Of a stretch of DNA of 64,000 bases, positions 8,667 through 17,301 are shown one piece after another. This stretch comes from Brevibacillus laterosporus (lineage in GTDB: Bacteria; Bacillota; Bacilli; Brevibacillales; Brevibacillaceae). A program made the translations under genes and the position numbers. A model generated the notes under the pieces. The model did no database searches, was not told the origin of the DNA, and was given only the letters and a program-made list of their open reading frames with translations. Positions within the stretch are counted from its first letter, which is position 1, and the number at the start of each line of letters is the position of its first letter. The stretch lies in assembly GCF_030489605.1 (NCBI RefSeq), contig NZ_JAUKFY010000011.1, forward strand, positions 62,001 through 126,000. The letters are read 5' to 3'.

Positions 8667-9362
8667 ATGCAATTGCATCGTACGCAAAGAGTGTGGTATT
8701 GGCTTGATTTTATGCTGGTGCTGATCACTATGTCTCCAATTATTGCGGCGATCGGTTTTTACACCCAAATGCCCGATAAGCTGTTAGTAGCGATGAGGAT
8801 AGGGAATGAGACCGGATACTATCAGGATAAGCTGCTGTTTCTCCTTATTTTTAGTCTTGTCCAAATCGTTGCTCCCATTTTGTTACGAGCCTTTATTACG
8901 ATTTCTCGCCAACGTGAGCGACAGACGAGACAGATGGAGATTTGCTTTGATTTATTACGAATAGCTCAAGCAGTAATATTTAGTACAATGTATTGCTTAT
9001 TGATATTGCAAAATTTATTTATTCCGATAGGCCTTGAAATGTATAGCATGATTATAGTAGGCATTATTTTGTTAGTTTATGGCTATTTATTGCCGTGGAT
9101 ATCGTATTTGCATCCGTTGGGTATGCGTACGTCCTGGACGAAAACGGAACAGGAGGTTTGGGTTCATACTCATCGTAAGCTGTCCGTATTCTGGATGCTG
9201 ACAGGCGTAGTCTATCTGCTATGTCCGTATTTGCCAGGATGGTTGGGCTTATTGTTAATCGTTTCTTCCGTGTGCCTAACAATTCTGTCTACCTATATTT
9301 ATTCCTATTTATATTTCCGGCGAGGTAAAGGAAAACAGAACAAGCCATCCCTAGAAGCTTAG
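8667..9362 (+). CDS. SdpI-like integral membrane protein
   Basis: 231 residues with about six membrane segments. The first extracytoplasmic loop TQMPDKLLVAMRIGNETGYY resembles the DUF1648 'PDKIPTHFN' loop. The later GMRTSWTKTEQEVWVHTHR matches the SdpI-family signature 'G(I/M)RTPWTxxxxEVWxxTHR'. SdpI in Bacillus is the immunity and signalling protein for the SdpC toxin. No sdpC- or sdpR-like gene lies beside it here, so an immunity role is unproven. GGCGGTGA precedes the ATG. The stop codon lies inside the stem of the following terminator. Confidence 0.65.
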   Translation: MQLHRTQRVWYWLDFMLVLITMSPIIAAIGFYTQMPDKLLVAMRIGNETGYYQDKLLFLLIFSLVQIVAPILLRAFITISRQRERQTRQMEICFDLLRIAQAVIFSTMYCLLILQNLFIPIGLEMYSMIIVGIILLVYGYLLPWISYLHPLGMRTSWTKTEQEVWVHTHRKLSVFWMLTGVVYLLCPYLPGWLGLLLIVSSVCLTILSTYIYSYLYFRRGKGKQNKPSLEA

Positions 9363-9385
9363 GCTTCGAAGGGGATGGCTTTTTT
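9343..9385. terminator. Terminator shared by convergent genes
   Basis: AGCCATCCC-TA-GAAGC pairs with GCTTC-GAA-GGGGATGGCT around a 4-base loop, then TTTTT. It overlaps the last codons of the SdpI-like gene. Confidence 0.85.
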
Positions 9386-9399
9386 ACATCTCGCAACCA

Positions 9400-10455
9400 T
9401 TAGGACTGACGTTTATCTAAAGTCAGACGCACAAGCGAAGCGGCTTGAACTAAACCGCCGCCAAAACCGTAAAGAATAGCCGTGTCGTTTTGTTTAATTT
9501 GGTCGTTTGATAAAGCCGCATCTAAAGCGAGCGGGATGGTAGCGCAGGAAGTATTTCCGAAATATTCCAAACTGTGCAACGTTCGCTCTAACGGAAATCC
9601 GCTTTTTTCGCATATCGACTCAATCATGCGTAAATTAGCGCTGTGTGGCACGAACCAATCTACATCCAATAATGAGAAATTACTTGCCCCAACCAGTTGG
9701 TGCATTCCCTGAGGCAATTGAGAGACTACCCACTTATATAATTCCCGACCATTTTGATAGATATTTCCCTTTCCAAGCAGCTCTACATCTCCCATTTGGT
9801 TAGAAAGACCTGAACGATATAAATGAATCCCGCCATTACCATTACTGCTCATAAAAGAATGCAGGAAGCTAGGATTCTGTTCATCACGTTCAACAAGCAC
9901 TGCACCGGCGCCATCCCCAAACAAAACACAGGTATTACGATCGGAGTAATCAGTCACCTTTGATAATGTCTCTCCGGCTACCACAAGTATTTTTTTATGC
10001 AGACCACTGCTTATCAGAGAATTAGCTAGATGTAATCCATAGACAAAACCAGCGCATGTGGCATTTATATCAAGCGCTCCCGCAAAACGAATCGATAGCT
10101 TAGCCTGTAATTGGCTAGCTACACTTGGAAAAGGATAGTCTGGGGTAGTTGTACATACAAGAATGAAATCAACATCCTCTATTTCTTTATCATATGCTTG
10201 CTGCAAATGCTGGACAGCTCGTAGGCAAAGATCGCTTGTAAATTGGTCGGGTTCAGCTATGCGTCGCTCTCGCATGCCAGTTCTTCTAACAATCCATTCA
10301 TCGCTAGTCTCTACTAATTTTTCTAAATCAAAGTTAGTAAGTCGCTTGTCTGGAACGTACGACCCTATAGCCGTGATGCGGGCTTTAGACGACAAGGCAA
10401 GCGACCCAAAATCATGTGAAGTAGAATTGGAAAAAGGTTTCGAGTAAGTCGACAT
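9400..10455 (-). CDS. fabH: 3-oxoacyl-ACP synthase III (FabH family)
   Basis: About 351 residues. KAS III condenses acyl-CoA primer with malonyl-ACP to start fatty acid synthesis. Visible motifs are ITAIGSYVPDKRLTN, SDEWIVRRTGMRERRIA, the active-site Cys in DINATCAGFVYGLH, His in WFVPHSANLRMI and Asn in YFGNTSCATIP, giving a full Cys-His-Asn triad. The start is ATG 10455, with TGGGGT seven bases before it. Its promoter carries a FapR-type operator, as fabHA and fabHB do in Bacillus, so it is probably controlled by malonyl-CoA through FapR. It may be a secondary FabH. Confidence 0.92.
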   Translation of the reverse strand: MSTYSKPFSNSTSHDFGSLALSSKARITAIGSYVPDKRLTNFDLEKLVETSDEWIVRRTGMRERRIAEPDQFTSDLCLRAVQHLQQAYDKEIEDVDFILVCTTTPDYPFPSVASQLQAKLSIRFAGALDINATCAGFVYGLHLANSLISSGLHKKILVVAGETLSKVTDYSDRNTCVLFGDGAGAVLVERDEQNPSFLHSFMSSNGNGGIHLYRSGLSNQMGDVELLGKGNIYQNGRELYKWVVSQLPQGMHQLVGASNFSLLDVDWFVPHSANLRMIESICEKSGFPLERTLHSLEYFGNTSCATIPLALDAALSNDQIKQNDTAILYGFGGGLVQAASLVRLTLDKRQS

Positions 10456-10490
10456 CAATATGACCCCATTTCTTACTTAAATAAAAATCT

Positions 10491-10534
10491 TTAGTATCTG
10501 ATATTAGTATCAGATACTAAATAAAGAAAGTCAA
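10491..10534 (-). promoter_or_regulatory. fabH promoter with FapR-type operator
   Basis: Reading leftward, TTGACT (10529-10534), a 17-base spacer, then GATACT (10506-10511). The -10 lies inside the perfect 17-bp palindrome TTAGTATCAGATACTAA (10504-10520), which resembles the FapR consensus. A second, imperfect copy (TTAGTATCTGATATTAG, 10491-10507) overlaps it, making a 30-bp inverted repeat with 12-bp arms. Confidence 0.65.
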
Positions 10535-10678
10535 TAGTTTATCCCCATTACATATTTAGATAATCCTAATCAAATTTTTCATATAGAAGAATAGGGAGCT
10601 GTCATTGACTTTTCATTTGAATATTCCTACAATTTGATTTATCCAAAAAAGATAAATATAGATAAAGGGGAGTAAAAG

Positions 10679-11902
10679 ATGAACAGACTACGAGCATACT
10701 GGCAAGAATTTCACCCTATAATACACTCCTTACTTATCGGTACGATTTTTGTGCGAGCCGCTAGTTCTATGAGTATGCCATTTTTGGCTATTCATTTATC
10801 CAAGACAACTGATCTGAGTCCGGTCATGATTGGAATTACTATTGGGGCTGGGCCTCTGGCATCTACAGTGGGAGGATTTATTGCAGGAACGCTGTCTGAT
10901 GTATTTGGGCGAAGGAGAATTATGCTGTGGGCATTATATACCTGGGTACTTGTTTTTTTAGGATTTGCGATTGGAAAAAGCGCAATCTTTTTTATTTTGC
11001 TTAACATTTTGGCGGGATTTTGCCGTTCCTTTTACGAGCCTGTATCGCAAGCACTCATGGCAGACTTAACAGAGCCGGAGCGACGCTTTCGGGTATTTTC
11101 CATGCGTTATCTGGCTATTAACATCGGTGTTTCCGTTGGTCCTCTGCTTGGGGCTTATTTAGCATTACTAGGCGGGGCCCTCCCGTTTATTGTTACGGCC
11201 ATGATATATTTGCTTTATGTCATCAGCCTGCAATATTTGTTACATAAATTTGGCATAAAACAAATTGAGGGTCAAAAGAAAGAAAAAATTACATTTGCTT
11301 CGGCCTGGAATGTGGTACGTCAGGATGTCGCGTTACGCTACTTTATTGTCGGCGGCATTCTGGTTTCCGTGGGCTATTCTCAAATGACTGTGACCCTATC
11401 TCAATTCGTTCAGGGAATGTTCGTTGACGGAGCCATCCTATTTTCATATCTGATGAGCTTAAATGCCATCGTGGTAGTTGCTTTGCAGCTTCCTTTATCC
11501 AGATGGGCTGAGAAAAAGACCCCGTTGTTTAGTCTTGTAACGGGAACAATCATGTATGCGATAGGTTTGTTCGGCTTCGGGATTTCATCGAATTGGCTGG
11601 CTTTTATGCTTTCCATGTGCATCTTTACCATAGGGGAGATTTTAACCTTCCCTGCTTCCACCGTTTTTATTGACTATTTAGCACCTGAGGGGATGAGAGG
11701 AACTTATTTTGGCGCCCAAAGCTTTCATAATTTAGGACAATTTTTAGGCCCGGTGCTAGGAGGATATATACTGGGAATATACAATGGAACGATTATGTTT
11801 ACGGTTATCTCCTGTATCACGCTTTTCAGTATTTTGTTCTATACTTTAGGACGCAATTGTTATACTGCTCGTACAGGTCAAGCTATGACGATGACTCGGT
11901 AG
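10679..11902 (+). CDS. MFS transporter
   Basis: 407 residues with 12 predicted membrane segments. The MFS loop motif between segments 2 and 3 reads GTLSDVFGRRRIMLWAL, and PVSQALMADLTEPERRFRVFSMRYLAINIGVSVGPLLG marks segments 4-5. It resembles MDR-type drug exporters of the YttB/YfkF class, but the substrate cannot be told. AAAGGGGAG precedes the ATG. It is divergent from fabH, and its upstream region lies beside the FapR-type operator, though the operator is placed on the fabH promoter. Confidence 0.85.
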   Translation: MNRLRAYWQEFHPIIHSLLIGTIFVRAASSMSMPFLAIHLSKTTDLSPVMIGITIGAGPLASTVGGFIAGTLSDVFGRRRIMLWALYTWVLVFLGFAIGKSAIFFILLNILAGFCRSFYEPVSQALMADLTEPERRFRVFSMRYLAINIGVSVGPLLGAYLALLGGALPFIVTAMIYLLYVISLQYLLHKFGIKQIEGQKKEKITFASAWNVVRQDVALRYFIVGGILVSVGYSQMTVTLSQFVQGMFVDGAILFSYLMSLNAIVVVALQLPLSRWAEKKTPLFSLVTGTIMYAIGLFGFGISSNWLAFMLSMCIFTIGEILTFPASTVFIDYLAPEGMRGTYFGAQSFHNLGQFLGPVLGGYILGIYNGTIMFTVISCITLFSILFYTLGRNCYTARTGQAMTMTR

Positions 11903-11921
11903 GAAAATGAATACAAATAAA

Positions 11922-11958
11922 AAAACTGTCGGGGAGCAGGAGGCCTCGACAGTTTTTT
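11922..11958. terminator. Bidirectional terminator
   Basis: AAACTGTCGGGG and CCTCGACAGTTT arms flanked by A and T runs, between convergent genes. Confidence 0.85.
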
Positions 11959-11985
11959 ATGTAAGTAAAATAGTCATCAATCGAA

Positions 11986-12798
11986 TTATTTTATTGCCTG
12001 CATAATCCGATCGGCTATGCGCTCATATCCAGCATGATTCGGATGGAAATGGTCCGTGTATAAATAGGCTTTCTCCTTGTTCCAAAATAAGTCGTAGGAG
12101 GGGATCACCAACACGTTAGAATAACGGGCCGAGATAGTGGTAGCTTCATTATTCCACTCCTGAACATGGGTACTTGATTCTTGTTTGAACTCTGTATCGC
12201 CAAAGGGATTATAGAGAGAGGTATAAAAAATGGGTGCTTCTGGATTTATCGATCGAATTTGTTTTACAATGGCTTCATAATTGATAGTAAGCTGGGTTGA
12301 AGCGTCCAATAGTTTTTCAAGGTCAAATTCAAATATACCGCCGCTTTGACGAAACAAATCATTCCCTCCAATCGTAAACAATATGAGGTTGGCCTCGGAA
12401 ATCAGGCGTTTAACATTCGTTTGTTTCAATTGATTCACTAAATCTCCTGATTCACTGCCGCTGATAGCCAGATTGCTTAGCTGAATGCTTTGATTACGCT
12501 CCTTTTCAGCCTTTTGCTTAAAGATTCCAATATAGCCTAATCCGCTTGAATCTCCTAACCCGCGTGTCAAGGAGTCACCCAACGCTACCACTTTTAATGT
12601 GCCTCTAGTGGGCAGGATAGCAGGAGGAGGAGCTTCTGGTGTTTGGTCGTCTTTGGGGGTTTGAAGCTCAGATGTGCTTTTATCAGCTAAATGCACTGGC
12701 GTAAACGCAAAGCAGAAGCCGGCTAATAAAGCAAAAAAAGATAAGCAAGCCAGTAGCAGAAGCCATTTCGTTAACGGATGTTTTTTAGTGCTTAGCAC
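11986..12798 (-). CDS. SGNH/GDSL-family hydrolase, membrane-anchored or secreted
   Basis: 270 residues from a GTG start at 12798, which has AAGGAGG six bases upstream; the reading frame stays open further but lacks a ribosome site. Residues 12-32 form a signal anchor (KWLLLLACLSFFALLAG). The catalytic blocks are VVALGDSLTRGLGD (Ser), the SGSESGDL block II, TIGGNDLF (Asn) and DHFHPNHAGYERIA (Asp/His). The family includes lipases, esterases and peptidoglycan or sugar deacetylases; it resembles Bacillus YpmR. The natural substrate is unknown. Confidence 0.85.
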   Translation of the reverse strand: MLSTKKHPLTKWLLLLACLSFFALLAGFCFAFTPVHLADKSTSELQTPKDDQTPEAPPPAILPTRGTLKVVALGDSLTRGLGDSSGLGYIGIFKQKAEKERNQSIQLSNLAISGSESGDLVNQLKQTNVKRLISEANLILFTIGGNDLFRQSGGIFEFDLEKLLDASTQLTINYEAIVKQIRSINPEAPIFYTSLYNPFGDTEFKQESSTHVQEWNNEATTISARYSNVLVIPSYDLFWNKEKAYLYTDHFHPNHAGYERIADRIMQAIK

Positions 12799-12974
12799 AG
12801 TGAACCTCCTTATCTTTGATGAGGTATTCTTGTTACGCTGTACTTCTATTGTACCATTCCGATTGGTGATCAAACCAGAGAGGCTTCTGTGGGAGAAAAA
12901 GCATGAGGAAGCTTTCCTTGTGAAAGAATAAGAAATCCTCTGCTTATAAATATAAAGAGAAAGGTGGGAGACAT

Positions 12975-13922
12975 GTGGCAGACACTGTTCTTTCTGTTGC
13001 TCGTTTACAAAAATCAATAAAGAAAAAACGACTGATCCATGATATTACCTTTGATGTGCGAGCAGGGGAGGTTTTTGGTTTTCTTGGACCTAACGGAGCT
13101 GGAAAAACAACCACGATTCGCATGTTGGTCGGGCTTACCAAACCTGATGGGGGAGAGATAAAAATTGGTGGATACTCTTTGCAAAACCATTTTTTGAAGG
13201 CAATTGATCAGGTCGGATGTATTGTGGAGAACCCTGAATTATACCCCTTTCTAACAGGACAAGAGAACTTAGAAATGCTTGCCCGAATGAGTAAAAAGGT
13301 AAGCTCTGAAAGAATTCGTGAAGTTGTAGAGCAGGTGGAGCTGACGGAAGCGATTCACGAACGGGTAAAAACATATTCGTTAGGTATGCGTCAGCGTTTA
13401 GGAATTGCACAAGCATTGCTGCATCGTCCCCGCTTACTTATCTTAGATGAACCTACCAACGGATTGGACCCGGCAGGTATTCGTGAATTGAGGCAGTTTA
13501 TACGCCGCTTAGCGCTAGAAGAGAGGATCAGCGTCTTTATATCCAGTCATATGCTTAGTGAGATTGAGCTTATGTGTGATAGGGTAGCCATTATTAATAA
13601 GGGACGAGTTATTTCAGTTGGCCACGTTAAAGAATTAATGGATCAATTTGCGGATCAGGTGAATTGGAAATTTAGAGATAATAATTTGCCGAAAGCTGTT
13701 GAGCTGATGCAGGCAAGCCCCTATGTATATGAACTTATGGCTTTGTCAGACGGCAGAGTGAAGTGTCGAATGGATACGGACAAAATTGCTGAGGTTAACC
13801 GTTCCCTTATCCATGCAGGAGTAGATGTTATTGGCATTGAAGAAAAGGCTGTTACATTGGAAGACCTTTTCCTTACGCTAACCCAAGATGAATCAGTAGA
13901 TGAGGAGGGGAAGCATGGTTGA
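12975..13922 (+). CDS. ABC transporter ATP-binding protein
   Basis: 315 residues from a GTG start. Walker A GPNGAGKTTT, signature YSLGMRQRLGIAQAL, Walker B LLILDEPTNGLDP and switch His in ISSHMLSE are all present, followed by a C-terminal domain of about 100 residues typical of ABC-2 exporters. It overlaps the permease gene by 8 bases, so the two are translationally coupled. The substrate is unknown; the pair resembles bacitracin/lantibiotic-type or generic ABC-2 exporters. No two-component system is adjacent. Confidence 0.92.
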   Translation: MADTVLSVARLQKSIKKKRLIHDITFDVRAGEVFGFLGPNGAGKTTTIRMLVGLTKPDGGEIKIGGYSLQNHFLKAIDQVGCIVENPELYPFLTGQENLEMLARMSKKVSSERIREVVEQVELTEAIHERVKTYSLGMRQRLGIAQALLHRPRLLILDEPTNGLDPAGIRELRQFIRRLALEERISVFISSHMLSEIELMCDRVAIINKGRVISVGHVKELMDQFADQVNWKFRDNNLPKAVELMQASPYVYELMALSDGRVKCRMDTDKIAEVNRSLIHAGVDVIGIEEKAVTLEDLFLTLTQDESVDEEGKHG

Positions 13923-14895
13923 TCTGGTATATAACGAGAGCCTAAAGCTAGTCAGACGCAAACGCTTCTATGTGGTGGTCCTCATATTGCTTATTTTGAT
14001 TCCGTTGTTTACATATGCGCAATATCAATCAGTAGAGGTGGCTCGAGCACAAATTGGTACAGATGACTGGCGTACCATTCTTCAGCAAAAGATAGTAGAT
14101 ACCCAAAATAGATTGGCTTCCACTCGCATCCCTCCCGAATGGAAGGATTTTCTGAAAACCCAATTACAGTTGCAGCAGTACTATTTAGATCATGATATTG
14201 ATCCTTCAGCACCAGGGGCAGTCACATTTGCACGTGGATTTATGGACCAATCTGTTGGACTGTTTCTACCGATGATTATTGTGATTTTAGCAGTTGATCT
14301 CGTATCTTCAGAATTTAGTGAAGGGACAATTAAACTGTTGCTGACAAGGCCGGTCAAACGTTGGAAAATCCTGACGAGTAAATATCTAACACTCCTCTTG
14401 TTCACTTCCTTGACCTTACTGTTATCTCTGGTACTAGCGTATCTTATCTCAGGACTCGTCTTTGGTTATGGAGGGTGGACAATGCCTGTTTTAACAGGCT
14501 TTAAAGCGACAGGAGAAGTCTTGCAAACCTCACAGGTATTTGTATTGGATCAATGGAAATATATTTTAATGCAATATGGATTAGGCTGGTTCGTTTGTGT
14601 AGTGGTGGGTACCATATCGTTGATGATCTCCGTCTTGGTGAGAAGCACAGCTGCTGGCATGGGGATTATGATGGCTGCTCTTATTAGCGGGGCTATTTTA
14701 ACTCAAATGGCCTCTACGTGGGAACAAGCGAAGTATTTGTTTAATGTAAATTTACAGCTTACGACATATTTAGCGGGAAGCTTGCCACCGATTAAAGGGA
14801 TGAGCCTGCCCTTTTCTCTTGGAGTATTATCTGTTTGGGGAGTTGCTTCTTTAGTGATTGCGTATGTAGTGTTTACTAGACAAGATGTTACATAA
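13915..14895 (+). CDS. ABC-2 type permease
   Basis: About 326 residues. The first membrane segment (FYVVVLILLILIPLFTYA) is followed by a large extracytoplasmic loop rich in Gln. Five more segments follow, starting at FLPMIIVILAVDLV, with the ABC-2 signature EFSEGTIKLLLTRPVKRWKIL. The start chosen is ATG 13915, since GAGGAGGGG lies just before it inside the ATPase gene; an upstream in-frame codon lacks a site. It is the partner of the ATPase at 12975-13922. Confidence 0.88.
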   Translation: MVDLVYNESLKLVRRKRFYVVVLILLILIPLFTYAQYQSVEVARAQIGTDDWRTILQQKIVDTQNRLASTRIPPEWKDFLKTQLQLQQYYLDHDIDPSAPGAVTFARGFMDQSVGLFLPMIIVILAVDLVSSEFSEGTIKLLLTRPVKRWKILTSKYLTLLLFTSLTLLLSLVLAYLISGLVFGYGGWTMPVLTGFKATGEVLQTSQVFVLDQWKYILMQYGLGWFVCVVVGTISLMISVLVRSTAAGMGIMMAALISGAILTQMASTWEQAKYLFNVNLQLTTYLAGSLPPIKGMSLPFSLGVLSVWGVASLVIAYVVFTRQDVT

Positions 14896-14910
14896 TGAAG
14901 ATATAATCAA

Positions 14911-14955
14911 AAACCCTCCAGCCATTTTTTTCCTGTGGCTAGAGGGTTCTTTTAT
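14911..14955. terminator. Terminator between convergent genes
   Basis: AACCCTCCAGCCA and TGGCTAGAGGGTT arms, then TCTTTTATT. T runs lie on both sides. Confidence 0.85.
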
Positions 14956-14978
14956 TGGTTTTGGCAGACAGCATCAAG

Positions 14979-16523
14979 CTATGGCCAATTCATGGTTTTT
15001 ACAGTATCCATTAAATCCTGCAGGCTCATTCCTTTTGCTGTTGCAATTACATAGAGCTGTTGGGTGGATTTCGTGGTAATAAGGTGCACTGCATGCTGCA
15101 TTGTATTTTTTTCTTGAGAGTCGAAAGTTACCCCAATTGCTTTATCAGTACCGACATAGAAAATTTGCGGAGACCCAGAAAAGGTTCCTGGAATGGACAA
15201 AGTACGTTTTGGCGTGTCATTGCGCAGTACTTCTAGCTTAATCTGAGCGTCACCATGTCGATAGATAGATGTTTGAGAAGTAACATGTTTACTTGTTTCT
15301 GATTCGTAATGTATAGCAACAGAAGCGAGCTTAAAATCTGCTTTGACTATACCTGCAAGCGGCATATCCGAGGCTTGCTTTGCCTTTTCCAAGGAGGTGA
15401 AGCTGGAGAAGGTTTGCGGTTTCTCTTTTTCCTTCTCTGTCTCTTGGCTGAACATTTCGCTTGTTACTTCACCAATTGACTCTACCTCAGATTCGTATAC
15501 GGACGGGGTTTCAGTCGCTGTTAAGGAATTATTTAGACTTGCTGCGCCCCCTTGATTTTCAGTGGGTGCTACTGCTATGTCATGTAGTTTTTCGGATTGA
15601 TCAGAGGATGTAGACTCTGAGCCAGAATTTTGATCAGCTTTGTTCTCTGTTGTCCCAGAAGCTGTTACTGTATTCCCCTTGGATGCTGCTTGCATTGGAG
15701 ATAGCGAGCGTGAAGCGAGCAGAGAAGACGGAGCTGACTTATTATTTTGTTCTTGTTGAACGGCTTGTTTACCATTATCAAGCATAGCGATTGTTGAGTC
15801 TGCGGAAGGGGCTTGGGATTTCTTGACCTGAGCTACCGCAGTATCTTTGGCGCTTCTAGCTGGTTTATTGTCTTTGCTCTCTGATGTTCCTTCGGCTTTT
15901 TTCAGGCTAGTTGCAGGAACTGCTTGTAATTTTTCTTGTGAGGCAGCTTTTGACTCAGATGCTTGTGCTGCAGTCTCAGGTGATCCGCTCTCGTTGGAAG
16001 GATGCTTAGCTTCCATTTGAGGTGTCTCTGCCATGTAGGAGGTTGACCCCTCAGGAATTGGTGCATAAGCTACCTGTGGAGATGGCAATTGCTCCGTACC
16101 AGTATTATCAGCGCTACCTGTAAAACCTCCATTTAAAGCTTGAATGCCTACAAGACCCATGACCAGAAGTACACTAGCGGCTCCCAAGACTGGATACGAA
16201 AAGAATCGAAAGCGTTTCGCTTTGAACGGCTTGCTGCTCACCTGAATTTCATCAGCTACTGCAAGCGGAATGATCCCCGGCTCTGTTTTTTCAGATTGAC
16301 TAGAACCTCCATGATGTTGGGGAGAGGCGTATATTTTATTCATAATGCTATCTTCTAGGTCAATGGAAGGTTGTGTAATCTCTTTTAGGAACAGGTTTTC
16401 CTCTCTAGATGACCATTCATTCTCTAGCCAAGCCAAGCATTCATCACAGGTTTCTAAATGGGAAAGAGCGATATCGTCGTCAACAGTGTTAGTCCATTTT
16501 GCCTTAAATTCCTGGCAATTCAT
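14979..16523 (-). CDS. Anti-sigma factor with zinc-binding N-terminus and long linker
   Basis: 514 residues. The N-terminus has the ZAS/zf-HC2 pattern (Cys3 in MNCQEF, HLETCDECL), followed by one membrane segment (YPVLGAASVLLVMGLVGIQAL, near residue 115). About 230 residues of low-complexity Ser/Ala/Glu/Lys/Gln linker come next, then a folded C-terminal domain of about 130 residues ending TVKTMNWP. It overlaps the ECF sigma gene by 20 bases, the usual arrangement for a cognate sigma/anti-sigma pair. The extracytoplasmic part is much larger than in typical RsiW-type proteins. The signal it senses is unknown. Confidence 0.85.
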   Translation of the reverse strand: MNCQEFKAKWTNTVDDDIALSHLETCDECLAWLENEWSSREENLFLKEITQPSIDLEDSIMNKIYASPQHHGGSSQSEKTEPGIIPLAVADEIQVSSKPFKAKRFRFFSYPVLGAASVLLVMGLVGIQALNGGFTGSADNTGTEQLPSPQVAYAPIPEGSTSYMAETPQMEAKHPSNESGSPETAAQASESKAASQEKLQAVPATSLKKAEGTSESKDNKPARSAKDTAVAQVKKSQAPSADSTIAMLDNGKQAVQQEQNNKSAPSSLLASRSLSPMQAASKGNTVTASGTTENKADQNSGSESTSSDQSEKLHDIAVAPTENQGGAASLNNSLTATETPSVYESEVESIGEVTSEMFSQETEKEKEKPQTFSSFTSLEKAKQASDMPLAGIVKADFKLASVAIHYESETSKHVTSQTSIYRHGDAQIKLEVLRNDTPKRTLSIPGTFSGSPQIFYVGTDKAIGVTFDSQEKNTMQHAVHLITTKSTQQLYVIATAKGMSLQDLMDTVKTMNWP

Positions 16524-17073
16524 GTACGAGTCCTCCTTCCATTTTCGTTAACACTTTGGCAAATTCTTGCCTTGCTCGTAAATATCGAACCCGTGCTGTA
16601 GACTCTGCTACCCCAAGCAGGGAAGCTATTTTATCAAAGGGATATTCGTGCGTACAACGAAGCACAATAACTTCTTTATAGGAGTCAGATAGCTGTTCGA
16701 AAGCTTCGGCGATGGTCTTCTGTTGTTCTTTTCGCAAAAGCGATTCTTGTGGTAATTCATTCTGTACTCCTGAAGGGACGAAAGCCAATTGTTCATCCGT
16801 ATCATGGAACTTCCGGCGCCGGAGAAAGTCAATGGTACGATTCCTTGCTAAAGTATGGAGCCACGTAGATAGTTGACTTTCACCTCGATAGGTGTTCAGC
16901 TTTTCGTAAGCTTTGATAAATACCTCTTGTGTCAGGTCTTCAGCGTCTGTCTTGTTGTTTACCATCTTATATATGAAGATATAGATCATATGCTGGTATT
17001 TTTGAATAATGTCACGAAAAGCTTCGACGTCCCCTTGCAAAACCTGTTGTACAATTTCACTGTCGGCTTGCAT
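16504..17073 (-). CDS. ECF-type RNA polymerase sigma factor (SigW-like)
   Basis: 189 residues. Region 2 contains YQHMIYIFIYKMVNNKTDAEDLTQEVFIKAY and the WLHTLARNRTIDFLRRRK segment; region 4 contains YKEVIVLRCTHEYPFDKIASLLGVAESTARVRYLRAR. The start used is ATG 17073, because AGGGAGG lies ten bases upstream; an earlier in-frame GTG at 17094 overlaps that site. The upstream TGAAAC-N17-CGTC promoter suggests autoregulation, as for SigW/SigM-type factors. It is likely to act in a cell-envelope stress response with the overlapping anti-sigma gene. Confidence 0.92.
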   Translation of the reverse strand: MQADSEIVQQVLQGDVEAFRDIIQKYQHMIYIFIYKMVNNKTDAEDLTQEVFIKAYEKLNTYRGESQLSTWLHTLARNRTIDFLRRRKFHDTDEQLAFVPSGVQNELPQESLLRKEQQKTIAEAFEQLSDSYKEVIVLRCTHEYPFDKIASLLGVAESTARVRYLRARQEFAKVLTKMEGGLVHELPGI

Positions 17074-17101
17074 CGAAGTATTGCCTCCCTTCACTTCATC
17101 T

Positions 17102-17128
17102 GACGATACGTTGTTTTCAAACGTTTCA
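17102..17128 (-). promoter_or_regulatory. Putative autoregulatory ECF promoter
   Basis: Leftward TGAAAC (complement of 17123-17128), 17 bases, then CGTC (complement of 17102-17105), about 30 bases before the sigma-factor ATG. It fits the TGAAAC-N16/17-CGT(A/C) consensus of extracytoplasmic sigma factors. Confidence 0.6.
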
Positions 17129-17301
17129 GTTAGTCTTTTTGAATTTTATCCATAAATATTTCCAGTGTTTTTCCATGATCGAACGGTATGGGTAGCCTTA
17201 ATAAAAAGCTGATGCATGTACAGATTCCATCCCATTCTAACATTTTTTTAAGGAAAAAAACGTTACAAAAACTAGGAAAGGATTGGGACATGTCTTACGC
17301 T

